NCBI GenBank assembly: GCA_007922305.1
Contig: ML677358.1
Coordinates: forward strand, 16,269,267-16,333,266
Direction of reading: 5' to 3'
DNA: 64,000 bases
Source of the DNA: Dermatemys mawii
Lineage: Eukaryota > Chordata > Testudines > Dermatemydidae
Shown: positions 44,733 through 57,304 of the stretch, piece by piece
Layout of the letters: every line of letters begins with the position of its first letter
How positions within the stretch are numbered: position 1 is the first letter of the stretch
Translations under genes and position numbers: made by a program
The notes under the pieces: model-generated
Seen by the model: the letters and a program-made list of their open reading frames with translations, nothing else
Told to the model about the DNA's origin: nothing
Databases searched by the model: none

Positions 44733-47582
44733 GTTACTGCAGAGAATTCCATTTGTGACTACAATAGTTGATATAACTTCCACTTTTAATCTGTTCAGCT
44801 TTGGACATAGGGACTGTTTGGGAATTTCTGGTACTGAGAAGTGGGATGGGAAGTCACCAGTGAGCAGGTAAAAGTAGATAAATTGAAGAAATATAGGGAA
44901 AAAATTGAGGGGGAGGAGTGGGTTTGGTGGCTGCCAAATTTTGTTCCAGAGTACACTATTAAAGGCGACTGTGTGGGGTTTTTTTGTTTTTGTTTTTTTT
45001 TGCTTTAGTAGAGCCCTTAGACTGGTGAATAATTATCTGGAAGTGTCAACAAAGATCTATTTATTTCTTAATTTAAGGAGGGAGATGATTCTGTGACCTA
45101 TAGCAGTAAACATTTTTCAACCAAAAAAGGTTACCCTAACTACACTGCATTTTAATATGCTACAGCAAAGGCCTTATTAAGCAGGATTTTTGAAATGTTT
45201 AATTTATTATTCATTACTGTACCTCCCTCTTATACAAACACTGTGCACTGTTTTTTTCATCCTGCTTTTTTCCCATGCCTGTAGTCTAATAGATCAGATT
45301 AAAATATATTCTTAAAGCTATTAACTAGCAAGAGAGCCATGTTACTGTAGAAGAGGCTAGCTCTCTAAATGGTCAATGTGGCACTCTTTCTTAAAGTACA
45401 CTAAACATTTTACATGAGTTTTCAACTGTAGACAGGGGACCCTGTTTGCCATGAACGGTAGAGCATGTCATGCTGAAGCAAGTGTGTTTGCTGGGACGTG
45501 TCTGTTCTCTAGCCTGAGAGCCATTTCATGGCACTTTTCTTCACTTGACCATTGTCTCCTATCTTATAAAGGGGTGCCAAAGAATTTCGTAGTAGCAATT
45601 CTAGTTCTTATTTTGTTGTGCAGCTTCTAGCATCTGCCGCTAACCCTGACTGAAACATTACTATATTGTGGGGCTGCTTCCACCGTCTAATAGCTAGTAT
45701 CGAGCATCTAAGCAGTATTCCTGATAAGATCACCAAAGTCTCACATCAACACTTTATACACGAATCTAGTTCTTGGACATGCTTGCTATATAAACAGTGA
45801 CTTAGCAAGAATTGGTGATGGTTTTGCCTTGTAGAAAAATGCAGGTTCCTCCAGTTGGCTGCATCAAATACTTCAGAAAAAAATTGAAACATGGGAACTA
45901 ACCTGCCCAGCAGCATATGTCTCTCAGTAAAAATGTGGTGTTAGGTTTAGAATGTAATAAGATGACACTGTTAGGTCATGTGAGTTCTGCAGCAGAACTC
46001 ACATCTCAACTTGATTATTTCAGGTAGCCACACATGTAGTAACGGGAATCCTTATGGGTAAGCAGAAATCAAAATACCGGAAGTGTAAATTATGACTTCA
46101 CAATTCCTGATTGTAAATAAATGCTTAGCTATGGCAGTTCTTTGTGGATATATGGCTTCATGTTTAATTTCATTCCCTAATTCTAATGATCTGAGTTAAA
46201 TTATTACGCTCTTTCATATCTGGTTGGCAGGACCCTAATTATATCCCTTGTTGTTATCAGAATGGCCCTAAGAAAACTAATACATGAAAATAAGGAATAG
46301 TATCTATCACTCTTCTCCTGGGGACTGTCAGATGTAGAATTTGCATGCTTTTTGATTATGGCATCGTAGTGCTGTTGAATGATAAATGAGTATGTTTGTC
46401 CTAATAGACTGTAGGGGGAGAAGTTGAGGTGCAGGTCAGTTTGAAACATAGTTTTTCTGCTAGTCCTCATGACCTTTTTTTTAAAGTTGATTGGGGCACT
46501 GGATGGTTTGAGGGCAGTCAGCAAACGTCTGGGAGCCGCTCACCTCTAGATCACTAGTTTGAATCTGACTTTGGCTGCAAGAAACCAAAAGTCATGATCT
46601 ATCTGCCGTTTGGTCTGCATGAATTCAATTGATGGTCTCCGTGTACATGTCTGTGTTCAGGCATTGATGTTGCATGCATTGCCCTCAGGATTGCATCTGT
46701 ATTCTTATTAGATCCAAGTTCAAAAGTGGGATGGGAGTGGTATTTGCACTGCCACCTCACTCCTGCAGGTGGTATAGTATCTTTCCAGGCCAGGGTCAGC
46801 ACATCTGGAGAGGGCCACAGGTGAGTAGTTCGTGCTGCTGTTGCCTGTTACACTGGTTTTGAGGTTAAATGGGACTTCAGTTTTGAGTGCTGTCAAGACA
46901 GAATCTTTCATGAGTATGAAGAACTTTAAACTAATGAGCTTAGTCCCCACTGGGTGTGGTGATTTTGATACCTATAGTGCATGTAGGCAAAAACCATATG
47001 TCTTCTTCTCCAGTGAGTGGCTTCTCTATGGATATTTTTTATCTTGGCTCAGAAAACTGAATGTCACCTTCCCTAGGCTTGTCCAGACTTGAACCTCAGG
47101 CCCAGCCAAGCGCCACTCAGCACAAGACTGAAGGCAGGGGAAGGGCAATGAGAATGATGACCTTCTCCATTCCCTCAAATCCTGGGATGGGTCAAGGGCA
47201 GAATTAGCTTCCAGTTCAAGTGTCAGCAACCTCATTGCAATACCAAAGAAGGCGAAGAGACCAGCATTCCTTTTGTAGTGAGGTGGTGCAGCCCAGTCTA
47301 ACCACATCTCCCCCTCACGCTGATTCTCTCAACCATCGTACTTAGCTGGTGTGGTGTAGCCTTCTGCAACTGGGGAGCATCAGACAATCTCCTTGTTCTG
47401 GTAGTCCACTTTTGCTGTTCCGTTAGTTGCTCTTCTAGTTCAGGTTGGATTATAAGCAAAGCCTCCTCCATCTAGAGAGTAGATTTGAATAGCAGCAAAA
47501 TGCCATTTACAGGTAAGGAATTTCAGAGAGTTAATGAGCTGGGACATTTGGAAGATGATACCTAGTCAAACAATATGCTTGC
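44733..47582. other. No recognised feature (intron 4)
   Basis: About 2.8 kb. A moderately GC-rich stretch at 46490-47330 may be an old repeat but no borders or family were recognised. Frames there lie on both strands without homology. Confidence 0.4.
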
Positions 47583-47830
47583 GGCCATAGGCGCTGACTT
47601 ACTCAGATCCCAGGGGGCTGCTTGACCCCCCACTCTGCCTCAGCCCCCTCCACTCTACCCTTTCCCCTAAACCCCATCCTCCACCCCACCCCATCCCGCC
47701 CCCTCCCTCTGCCTCTTTCTGCCTCTGCTCTTCCCCCCACAGCACCTCCTGCATGCTGCTGAACAGCTGATCTGCGGTGGGTGGGAGAGAGGAGGAGGAG
47801 CTGATCTGCAGGTCTTTTTTCTTGGGTGTA
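47583..47830 (+). repeat. C-rich turtle interspersed repeat
   Basis: Begins cataggcgctgac and continues through a C-rich tract and cagcacctcctgcatgctgc to a purine-rich gagaggaggaggag end. I recall this arrangement as a turtle repeat of unknown class. It overlaps in type with the first part of 28021-28289. Confidence 0.45.
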
Positions 47831-50800
47831 CCAGCCTTGGAATCTATGCTTGTGCCAGTCCATAATTCTCATTGCCAAAGTCATCTTGGATCAGAAGTTG
47901 CCAGTAATCAAGTCAGTCATCAAAAGGAAAGTCAACCTATGAAAGCAAAATCTTACAATAATTGCCAGCATTTACATTTTTCTGTCCGGAGTGAAACAGC
48001 ACTGGATTTGTCAGCACTTTCTTTGATGAAAAACATGGTGGGTTTTTCCTTTCACCATTCATGCCATTGGAAATTTTTACATTATTCAATTCATTGAATC
48101 TGTCTGTCACAAGGCTGTAATGTAATGTAATTGCTGAACATAATTTAAAGAGTTGGATCACGGAGGAAGCAGCCTTTAAAAAAAGGACTGTGTGCAGGGA
48201 AAAAAAGTATATTTATGTAAGAGGTGGTTCAAAACGGCCTCTGATAATCCTACTTCACCATATAGCTCCATAGAAGTGAATTGAGTGGCTGCTGCTCAAT
48301 GTTGAAATGATTTTATACATCAGTCACTTATTTTGATACTCAGTCATCTGCATATTGACTGGCAGCCCATTCATACCTATTTTCAATACTGCTTTTGTAT
48401 AAATGGCTGGGTGTTTTAAATAAGCTATTGTCCCTTCTCCAGGCATGACAGTCGTAGCTTCACTAAAATATCATGCAATGACATATCTTTAAAGCTTTTA
48501 TATGTTAATAAAAACACCTCATTAATGCAGTGAAAATTGAGCTCAAGCATTCAAAACACTGGAATCTCCAGAAGTTAAGGTTCCTCTGGAAAGGTTTACT
48601 CTGCCATGTTGCCAATTTTGCGATTTTTATTGGGTTCATTAATTATCGTATTTCATTAAGATTTAGCTTCTACTAATAATTCGTTAGATATGACTCCTGT
48701 GATGACATGATTGTTCTAACCACTATTTGATCTCAACCGAATGCCATTTCCACTTGTTCAGCCTAATATTGCAGTGAGACACTTGATACGAGCCTAATGT
48801 TGATTACAGTATATAAAGCTCTACCTGTTCTGGGCCCCAGTTATCCAAGAGACATGCTGACAGAGCAAGCTTTTTGTTTTGTTTGAAGAATCTTCTCTAT
48901 TGGTAAGCACTGCAAATTGGAAATCTGGACACCTGGGTTCTACTCTTTTGGGACAGCTAGAGCATCCCATTGTCCTTGCACCTTCAGGAAGCTGGAACCA
49001 AATGTATTCCTCTGTTTTCTTTGGGCTCTTTCAGTATAGCTCGATACTACAGAGTACTTCTCTTAACTGTTTCTCTTTACCTCCAAGAGCTTTGGTCACT
49101 CTGCAAATTGAGCTGTCCTGGGAATATTCTGATTTTTCCTTCCATTTCCCCCCCACCTCTTTTAGGTTTTATTTGACTGATAAAGTGTGTGCTGAGGATT
49201 ATAGCTGTTCTTTAACAGGAGCGCTAGTGTTAGTGAACTAGTTTAACTGCTGCTCTGGGAGGCATCTTTTTAAAAAAGCAAGTGTTGTGGGCTGAGGACT
49301 CTTCATCCCTCACAGATAACAGTTATTCCTTCTTTAGACATTCCCTTCAGCAGTTCTTGTTTTGTCTGTACTTTGTTCTTTCCTCTTGTTTGGCCAGCAT
49401 TCTTTGCTGTATCCCCTCATCTTTCTTCACAAAGCCCTGCTCATTGTTCAAAAATGTATCCACAGGGGAGATTCCAATTACCTTAGGTTTTAAAGCTGCA
49501 GCTGTTAAATAAGGGTCTTACCCATTCACTTCTGTGCCAGACACACTACTAGCTGCTACTAATTTTGTTTTTCAGATAGGTCCCTCTCACTTTTGGTTTG
49601 TCTCTCCTTAAATCCCATATTTAAAAGGGATCTTGAAAAGATGCCCATATGGAATAGTCTGTATAGAAAAATGAATGTGGGCCAGGCTGCTTGGGCAGTA
49701 CCAGAAGCAGTGCAGTTTTGCTCCCTGGGTATATAGAACCCAGCAGTCATAAGTGCGTAGGAGTTATATTATAACCAGCATGCTGATTGAAAGGGATAGG
49801 AGAGGGAATCTTATTAATGTACAGCTGATTTGACAATGGGTGCAACATCAGGTGCATATCGAAAGCAGCCTGGTTTTATTAAACATATCTGCATGGTTTT
49901 AATTGAAAGAAATCATGTTTTTAATATCTCAAATGGGAAAGGGTTTAATACTTGATTTCTTTTTAATCTTAAAATGGAATGCTAAAGGATTTACCCAGCT
50001 AAAAGCATTATCTTGTCATCTGTAGACACTCATTGTACAAGTCACTTCTCCTAAAATGCACAGTTCGCGCGTGAATATTAATATACAGTGATTGTACTTG
50101 GGACAATGTGATGACAATCATTAATGGTCTTACTAAAGTTTGAATGTGACCTCTCCTGTTATTTTAACGCTTGAAGAACATTTACTCTTCATACAAAGCT
50201 GATTACAGTAAGCTGATTACACCATAATGCACTTCTTTAAATTCTTACAAACTCTGTTTACACCAACAGCCCATTATAGCTCTTATGTTGTATTGCTTTT
50301 CTTTAAGGATCTGGTTCATTTGAAACCTTTTCTTGTAGCCGCACCAAGTTTTAGTAACTGCTCGAAGGACCTGTCAAAAGATCAATTTACTTTAATTGAA
50401 AGTCCAAGAATGAAAATGTTTCCTCTTCCCTTTGGAAGTAGTTCTAGATCCTTTCAGATTTGTCTATAGGATGCTGAAAATGTGCCCTCTGGCACCTGGA
50501 TTTCTTCAGTGCATCAGTTAATTTTTTTAGATATGTGAAAACTGGAAATTTGACCAAAAAATAGGTTTTCTTCACTTTTTCCCTTTCTTTAGAGTAGCAC
50601 TCCTCTCATGTAACATACTCATGTACAATCGAATCCTACTACGAACTACTGCACACAATCAGAGCAATGAGAGAGTCTAGAGATTTAATACTAGCATGAA
50701 GTCAAATTCCAACACAGGAACTCTTAAATGCTGTAGACGGAAAGTTCCATATGCATTGGCCATGTGTATAAGAAACTGTTTTTACCTTAGTGGAGGTTGG

Positions 50801-50845
50801 TGACTAAGGCTAATATTTTCAAAAGTGCCAAAGTAGCATAAGTAA
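47831..50845. other. No recognised feature (intron 4)
   Basis: About 3 kb, mostly AT-rich and apparently single copy. The stretch 48600-48760 is rich in attaatta-like motifs and could be regulatory, but nothing in the window proves it. Confidence 0.4.
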
Positions 50846-50847
50846 TA

Positions 50848-51257
50848 CAGTAGAACTTCAGAGTTACAAACACCATATTTACAAACTGACCAGTCAACCA
50901 CTCACCTCCTTTGGAACTGAAAGTGTTCAATCAGGCAGCAGCAAAGATGGGGGAAAAAAAAGTCTCCCAAAACCCCATCCAATAAAGTACAGTGTTATAA
51001 ACTACTAAAACAAGGGAAAGTTTTTTTGTTTTGTTTTTTTTTTTTAAAAAAAAGACAAGGTAATGAAACTGTTTCTGTACTTGTTTGTATTAAATTAAGA
51101 TGGTTAAAAGGAGCATTTTTCTTCTGCATGGTAAAGTTTCAAAGCTGTATTAAATCAATGTTCAGTTATAAACTTTTGAAAGAACCACCATAATGTTTTG
51201 TCCTGAGTTCTAACCAACCTCCATTCCTAAGGTATTCGTAACACTGAGGTTCTACGG
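50848..51257. mobile_element. Tc1/mariner-like MITE, copy 2
   Basis: A 410-bp element between TA dinucleotides (50846-50847, 51258-51259). Termini are cagtagaacttcagagttac and the complement of gtaacactgaggttctacgg. It has a T-run/A-run in the middle (51020-51052). Same family as 34325-34650, in opposite orientation. Confidence 0.82.
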
Positions 51258-52022
51258 TAGTTGACTTTTGAAAATGGGACTTGAGTTTTATTGGGCTAAG
51301 ATTCCCAAGTCACTTAAGAACTTTCAGATGTGTTATTCACAGACCAGAAACCATGATAGTTCATTCTCTGGATTGCACCAAGGGACAAGAGGAAAGGTCC
51401 TTTCATGGATCAGTAACTGGTTGAAAAAAAGGAAACGGTAGGAATAAATAGAAAGTTTTCACAATGAAAAGAGATGAACATCAGGTTCCCACAAGAATCT
51501 GAACTGGGACCTGTTCTGTTCAACATATTCATTAATGATCTGGAGAAGGGGTGAATAGTGAAGTAGCAAAGTTTGCAGATGACAAATTATTCTAAATATT
51601 TAAGTCCAAAGCAAACTTCAAAGAATTTAAGGATCTCAAAACTGGGTGACTTGGCAACATCAAAAAGGCTAACTATTTTCAGCACTATTAGGAAAAAGAT
51701 GGAAAAAGACAGAAAATATCATAATGCCAATAAATAAATCCATGATGTGCCCACACGTTGAATGCTGTGTCCAGTTCTGGTCACCCTATCTCAAAAGGAT
51801 ATAGTGGAACTGGAAAAGGTTCAGAGAAGGGCAGCAAAGATGATCCAGGATATGAAATAGCTTCCACACAAGGAGAGAGTAGAAAGATAAGGTGTAGCAG
51901 GGTGCTGCTGCAGGGGAACCTAATTAGCCCCTGCTCAGCAAGCCCCAATCAGGAGAAATAGATTGAGGCTGGGGAAAGCCTGGTGCCTGGCCTGTAGATT
52001 GGCTGCACCTGCTGGCCTAAGG

Positions 52023-52031
52023 GCTATAAAG
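52023..52031 (+). promoter_or_regulatory. LTR TATA box
   Basis: gctataaag, about 130 bp into the LTR and about 140 bp before its polyadenylation signal. Confidence 0.6.
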
Positions 52032-52161
52032 GCTGGGAGGAGCCAGAAGGAGCGGGGAATGGCCAGTCTCCCTGCTGAGGGCTACTCAGTTTGCAAAAGG
52101 AGCCAAGTAAGCTGATAAGATTGTATATAGCTTAACACTGGTGGTGGACAATGCTTTTGTA

Positions 52162-52167
52162 AATAAA
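52162..52167 (+). terminator. LTR polyadenylation signal
   Basis: AATAAA within tgtaaataaagacacagggt, followed by a short U5-like tail to the LTR end. Confidence 0.6.
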
Positions 52168-53019
52168 GACACAGGGTGTTACAAAGTTGAAGCCTCTTGG
52201 AGCTTTACTGGGGCAGCCAGCAGGCTCCAGGAAGAGGGGCAGACAGCAGACCCTGTTAATAAGGGTTGTTCAGCTTGGAAAAGAGATGACCGATGGAGTT
52301 GTGATGAAGCTCTATAAAATGATGAAGCTCTGTAAAATAATGAAGCGTGGGAAAAGGTGAATAGAGAAATGTTTACCCTTTCACACAACACAAAAATAAG
52401 AGATTGCCCAATGAAATTAATAGGCAGCAGGTATTATATAAACAATGGAGAGTACTTTTTCACACAATGCACAGTTAACCTGTGGAACTCATTACCATGG
52501 GAAGTTGTAATGGCTAAAAGTATACCTGGGCAAGTTTTTAGAGGATAGGTCCATCAATGGCTATTGGCCAAGATCGTCAGGGACACAACCGCAGGCTTGG
52601 GACAGCCCTAAACTTTTGAGTACCAGAAACGGGGAGAGGAAGATAGATGGATTGTGCACAAATGTCCTTTTCTGTAACACTCCTGAGGCTCTGGTATGCA
52701 CCACTATTGGCGACACACCACCCACTTTGATGGGCAAGATGGACCATGGTCTGACTCAGTATGGCAGCTCTAATGATCTTATATAAGTAACAGCTTTTTT
52801 GTTTTTATTGCGGTAAAATTTGCAAACCCCAATGGAAGTTGCTTATTTTGTCTTCCAAAGGCTGTCTAATCAGTTTATTCTCCCTCACTTTCACCTCTGG
52901 CCTCTGCTTTATAGATCTGATTTATTTTAGGGTACTGTTATATAGGAAATAAACTGAGCTCTGGATCCATAATCAAATTTAACTACGTAACCTCATTTTA
53001 GAGCCACTAAATTAAGTAC

Positions 53020-54810
53020 TGTGTTGATTCTTTGAGTGCTTGCATATGTCCATTAAACTGTAGGTATATGCTCAGCTCATACAGCAGTGATGGAGTTTTC
53101 TCTAGCAGTACCCATGGGGTGGCCCTGACCACTTCCAGGCTCTGAAATAAGGGTCTAAAGGGCACAGTCACCCCACTGCTCCTTCCGTTCCTTCTTGCTG
53201 TTGGGGGTCGGAGCATTGGTGTTCCCAGTGAACAAACATACGTCATACACTGAATGCTTTCCTGTTTCTGTGGAATAAAAAACTTCTCTGTGCATACCTA
53301 TGAGTACCCCAGGGTCACTGTCAAGCTCAAGCAGCATCAGGGTAGAATGATCCTTATAGCTCCAGCCTGGCCAAGACGGGTATAGTATTCACATCTCCAC
53401 AAGCTGTAACCAGAAATCAGACTTCCACAGAACCATGATGGAGTGTTTCACTCAGATCTGTAAATGCTACATCTTACAGCGCTGGTTCATCAGTGGTTGA
53501 ATGTAGATGAAGCACATTGCTCATTGACAGTCCACAATGTACTCTTTGATAGCAGAAAGCTGCCCACACGAGCTGCTTGCTTGAGTAAATGGAAGCCTTT
53601 TTCCATCTGGGCAGCATCCCGTAATGTACCCCGACTCAGACAATGACTCAGTCATCTCTGGCTACCTTTTATACCTTAATGAATCAGGTATGCACTTCAG
53701 TTCCATTGGGAGACCTCTGGTCACCATCTTGACATTTTACTCTTGCATAGGCAGTAAAACTGTTTTCATTTATCCAGTCATGACAGAGTTCCTGAAAGGT
53801 CTTGATTGGCTGTTTCCACCTGTCAGAGACCGACACCTTTCTGGGATTTGAATCTGGTGTTATCTACACAGAAGGAGGGTCCTTAAGAGCTTTTGCAATT
53901 ATACTAATTTTATGCCTTAGTGGCTGTCACCTCTGTCAGGAGGATGTGAGAGCTGAATGCATCAGTCACTGATCCATTGTACAGTTTTCTCCAGAGACAA
54001 GGTTCCTCTCAAATGTGGTGTCTGGTTTCCACCTGAATCAGTCTGTCTACCTTCCAGTTCTCTTCTTGAAACCACATATACGTAAGGGTGAGCAGAGGCA
54101 CCATAACTTGGGTATTCGTCAAGGACTGGCATTTTACCAAGGGCAAAATCTCTTAGGGCATCTTCATCTCTTATGCAAAATGTATGAGGGGCCATCAAAT
54201 TAGAAATCAGAGGCTTTGGAAGTGGGTTACTAGCTGTATTACAATGTGGTATGTTGCCAGAGGAGTAACTCCTCCAGACAAACTCTCAGCACACTCAACT
54301 GAGTTCATTTCACCTCCGCAGCATTTGTGGCACACGTCATAATTATGGACACCTGTAGAGCAGCAATATGGTCTTTCATTCATATGTTTACCAGGCTTTA
54401 TGCACTGTCCACTGCATCACAGGAGGATGCTAATGTTGGAGAGGTCCTACAATCCCTCTTCTGATGAGCCTCTGTGCCTAGAAGCTTGGGAGTCACCTGC
54501 AGTGTAATGGACATATGCACTCACCGTCATGTAACCGTTGTTCAAGATGTGTTGCATATGTTCATTACACAATCCACCCTCTTTTCCCCATGCATCAGAG
54601 TCTGCCATCAGTTCTGGTGCAAAGGAATTGAAGGAGGGGAGGAGACACTCAGCCCTTTATGCCCTCAAATTGGAACACAAAGAGCTTGGCTGTGGGTGGA
54701 GCTACGTAATACAAGTACCACTAGGGAAAACTCTCCAACACTGGTGCACAAGATGCAAGAACGCCTCCAGTGTAATGGATATAGGCAACACATCTTGATC
54801 AACAATTGTA
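53020..54810 (+). mobile_element. DIRS-type retrotransposon relic 3: leader, tyrosine recombinase and terminal repeats
   Basis: The 5' leader (53020-53250) resembles that at 9055. Coding traces begin at about 53460 (LTALVHQWLNVDEAHC) and pass through MTEFLKGLDWLFPPVRDRHLSGI (near 53780-53850), which leads into the tyrosine recombinase, to SGFHLNQSVYLPVLF (near 54018-54068) and recombinase C-terminal remnants (HSTEF..., about 54295-54450). Gag, RT and RNase H are missing between 53250 and 53450. A roughly 33-bp motif (ttgttcaagatgtgttgcat...) occurs at 53023-53055 and 54537-54570 in + orientation and at 54769-54805 inverted; a partial inverted copy is at 54501-54520. Such split, partly inverted termini fit DIRS elements. 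Stops throughout. Confidence 0.7.
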
Positions 54811-56833
54811 AAGAGAACTTTTCTCATTCTTCTATTAACTTTCTAACTCTTGAAAGTAGTAATAATGTGGTATTTCCATACTCAAATGTATGTGTCTTGA
54901 TAAAAGGGCATTCAGCTGAAAACTGCAATGTTCATTATTTCACAACTAGCTGGAAAGCATTAAAAATATTCTGTTCATACATTTGAAAGGGGCAGGTATT
55001 TAGAGGGCCCAGGTAGCTTTGTTTCATAGCAAGGCTGTTGCAAAAAGAGTTCTACACAATTCATTGTTCAGTTCTCACAATTATTATAAAATCAAAGTTG
55101 CTTACAGCTGGAAGAATGATTGGGGAAGGGGGACTATGGCAGTTGATGGGAAGGATCCAGCTTATTACAAACAAACTGTGTTTCTAAGTTAATTACTGTG
55201 CAGTTGGTAAGATGTCTGACTAATGAAGCAAGATTCTGAAGCAGATTCTTCATCCTTGTTTCAGTTTATGAAGTGGATCCCAACTGCATTGTTTTCTACT
55301 GTGAACACCATGATATGTGTAGCTTGCATTAGCAATGGATTGTAGCAAACATCACCCACCCCACCCACTTTGATGCAAGTGCCTTAAACTGCCAGGAGTG
55401 AAATATCTAGATAACTGCCAGCTGCACGACAAATCAGTATTTTAATGCTTTACAGCTGTTTCTCTGTATAAATTGATTAGAAATGTGATTTGAGCACTGT
55501 CATCCTTCATTATGTGTGATGTGTCTATTATTGATAGTTTTTTTGACAGGCAATTACATGCGGCATTGGTAAAGCAAGAATTCTTATACAGGGACTTGAA
55601 GAACAGGAGTTCTGACTCCTAAGTGTTACATTTCTCTTCAGTTAACAGTGGAGTATGATCACACTGACCAGCTCTTTTGTTAAAAAGGAGACAATACTGC
55701 TTTCATATAGCTTATGAAATTCTTGATTTGTCCTTCAGGAGAAACTCTGTCCTCTTGTACATCAGAGAGAGAGATTGTAGTGAAGAAATGAAGCTAGTAA
55801 TTACTGAAATAAGAGCTCTGGCAGAACTGAGCTACATCCGATCTAGGGTCTGATTCAGAAAAGCATCTCTTAAGGAAGGTGTTCAGGTGTTTTCTTGAGT
55901 TAGGGCCCTAGTAAAGTTATCAGGCTCTTTGGTGGGGTATTTGCATATTCCTGGCTCAAGTCTTAAAGGCGGTGGCTCTTTCCCCGCACTGCAGATATGC
56001 GTGCATGCTTTCTTTGTCTGGTATTCTCCGTTCAGGGAAAAACTCCAGCTGAGCGCTGGTTCTGATGGGCTGTGAGGTGGAGAGTACCATTGGGCAACAT
56101 CTTCACAACAAGGATTTTAGTGTGTATTTGAAGCAGTGCGAAGGCAAATCGTTTTAGTTAGAACTTATGCAAAACACTGGCCCATGTAGAAGTCAGAGTG
56201 GGGCTGTCCACAGTCTAAGCTTTACAGTTTATCCATTATCATTCAGGTACAAAACCCTGGTTTATTGTGAGTAAAAAAGGCGAAGTCTATCCTAAATCAC
56301 TCATTTATCCAAACAAGGAATTAAGTCAGGACAGTGCACACACTTCCAACAAGCATAGTGTTTAGCAAATTATGCTAAGGAAGGTGTCACTGTAATATAA
56401 GAAGAGTCCTATACACATAATGGATTTTAACTAACTATTGCCAGAAGTTGAACAGTGTTACCAAAATGGCACTGCTTCTTCCCTCCGCCCCGCCCACTTC
56501 TTTCAGTGCCTCAGGATATTGAGTAGTTGTATTTGTATTCGTATTTATCTAAACCCAACTTGCCAAATCTTGCATTTTTATTTGTGAAAGCTAAGCATGA
56601 CAAACTTATTGCCAGTCAAATGAAATGAAATGCAGATGCTCACATATGAGCATGAATCGGATTGCTTGCTTATCTGACAGCTGGTTTTAGCACTGAGCTG
56701 CACTTCATAAATTGCTTGATTCTGTACTTACCAGAATAAGAATTATGACCTCCAGAGTGAAGATCAGATTTAGGCTTCAAGTTCCTGAGTACTGGGAACA
56801 ACAATAGTGAGCCATCACAAAGTTTACTCATAG
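54811..56833. other. No recognised feature (intron 4)
   Basis: About 2 kb without recognised genes or repeats. Confidence 0.45.
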
Positions 56834-57300
56834 CTAGAGCTGGGTGGGAAACAGTTTTCCCATCCCATGAGAATTTTTTGAGATTTTTGAATAATTTTCC
56901 TATCCTGAATTGAGACAAAAAGTCAACTTCAAATATTCACTAATCAAAAATCTGAATTCTTTAGTCAAGTTAATCAAAATGTTTTTTATTTCTACCTTTA
57001 TTTTTCTTTAACTATAGATTAGCTTAAATTTCAAAATGAAATAATTTTGAAACAAAATTTTCACTTAAAAAAAAGTCAGCTTCCTGTTTTGCTTTCTTGC
57101 CTGCTATTTATACCTGCCTCTGGAGATTTCTACAACATTCATCTGATGAAGTGGGTCTTAGCTCACGAAAGCTCATGATCCCTGAAATCTGTTAGTCTAT
57201 AAGGCACTTTGTCTGTTTTGAAAGTTTTTTGAAACTTTAGAAAGATTCAGAATGGGAAATTCATCAAAAACAACCCCTCCTAGATAGAAACTGACCAGCA
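56834..57300. mobile_element. AT-rich DNA element, probably hAT, split by a SINE
   Basis: Starts near tagagctgggtgggaaa and continues AT-rich; after the SINE at 57100-57219 it resumes and ends near gaaactgaccagca, an approximate inverted terminus. A second similar terminus, cctgaccagctgtac, occurs after the CR1 at about 57947-57962, so the right border may be there instead, with both SINE and CR1 nested inside. No clear target duplication. Confidence 0.4.
57100..57219 (-). repeat. tRNA-type turtle SINE, reversed
   Basis: ggtcttagctcacgaaagct followed by ctgttagtctataaggcac is the complement of the SINE tail seen at 33171-33267. Confidence 0.75.
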
Positions 57301-57304
57301 AGTT

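Larger units (their letters stand above)
51893..52258 (+). mobile_element. Solo LTR nested inside CR1
   Basis: A 366-bp insertion splitting the CR1 between its gaaagat and aagggttgttcagc segments. It is bounded by a 6-bp direct repeat, ataagg, at 51887-51892 and 52259-52264. It starts tgtagcaggg and ends ccctgtta, complementary tips close to the TG...CA rule but with the last dinucleotide altered. A TATA-type box and an AATAAA signal lie in the order expected for U3-R-U5. No internal retroviral sequence is present, so it is a solo LTR left by recombination between the two LTRs of a provirus or LTR retrotransposon. Which superfamily it came from I cannot tell. Confidence 0.8.
51393..52790 (+). 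mobile_element. CR1 LINE, RT to 3' end, interrupted by an LTR
   Basis: Reading + strand: a gtaactggttgaaaaaaagg segment, then KFADDKLF-type sequence (catalytic Asp-Asp box, about 51565-51592), LEKVQRRAAKMIQDMK-like residues at 51805-51860, then after the LTR at 51893-52258 the continuation aagggttgttcagcttggaa, the HTQCTVNLWNSLPWEVVMAKS region (52458-52532), and the 3' untranslated end atggaccatggtctgactca to about 52790. Multiple stops and deletions; 5' truncated like most CR1 copies. Confidence 0.88.

Noticed and set aside
48600..48760. ATTAATTA-rich stretch as a homeodomain-bound enhancer
   Set aside because: AT-rich motifs are expected by chance here. Without conservation or chromatin data I do not call it.
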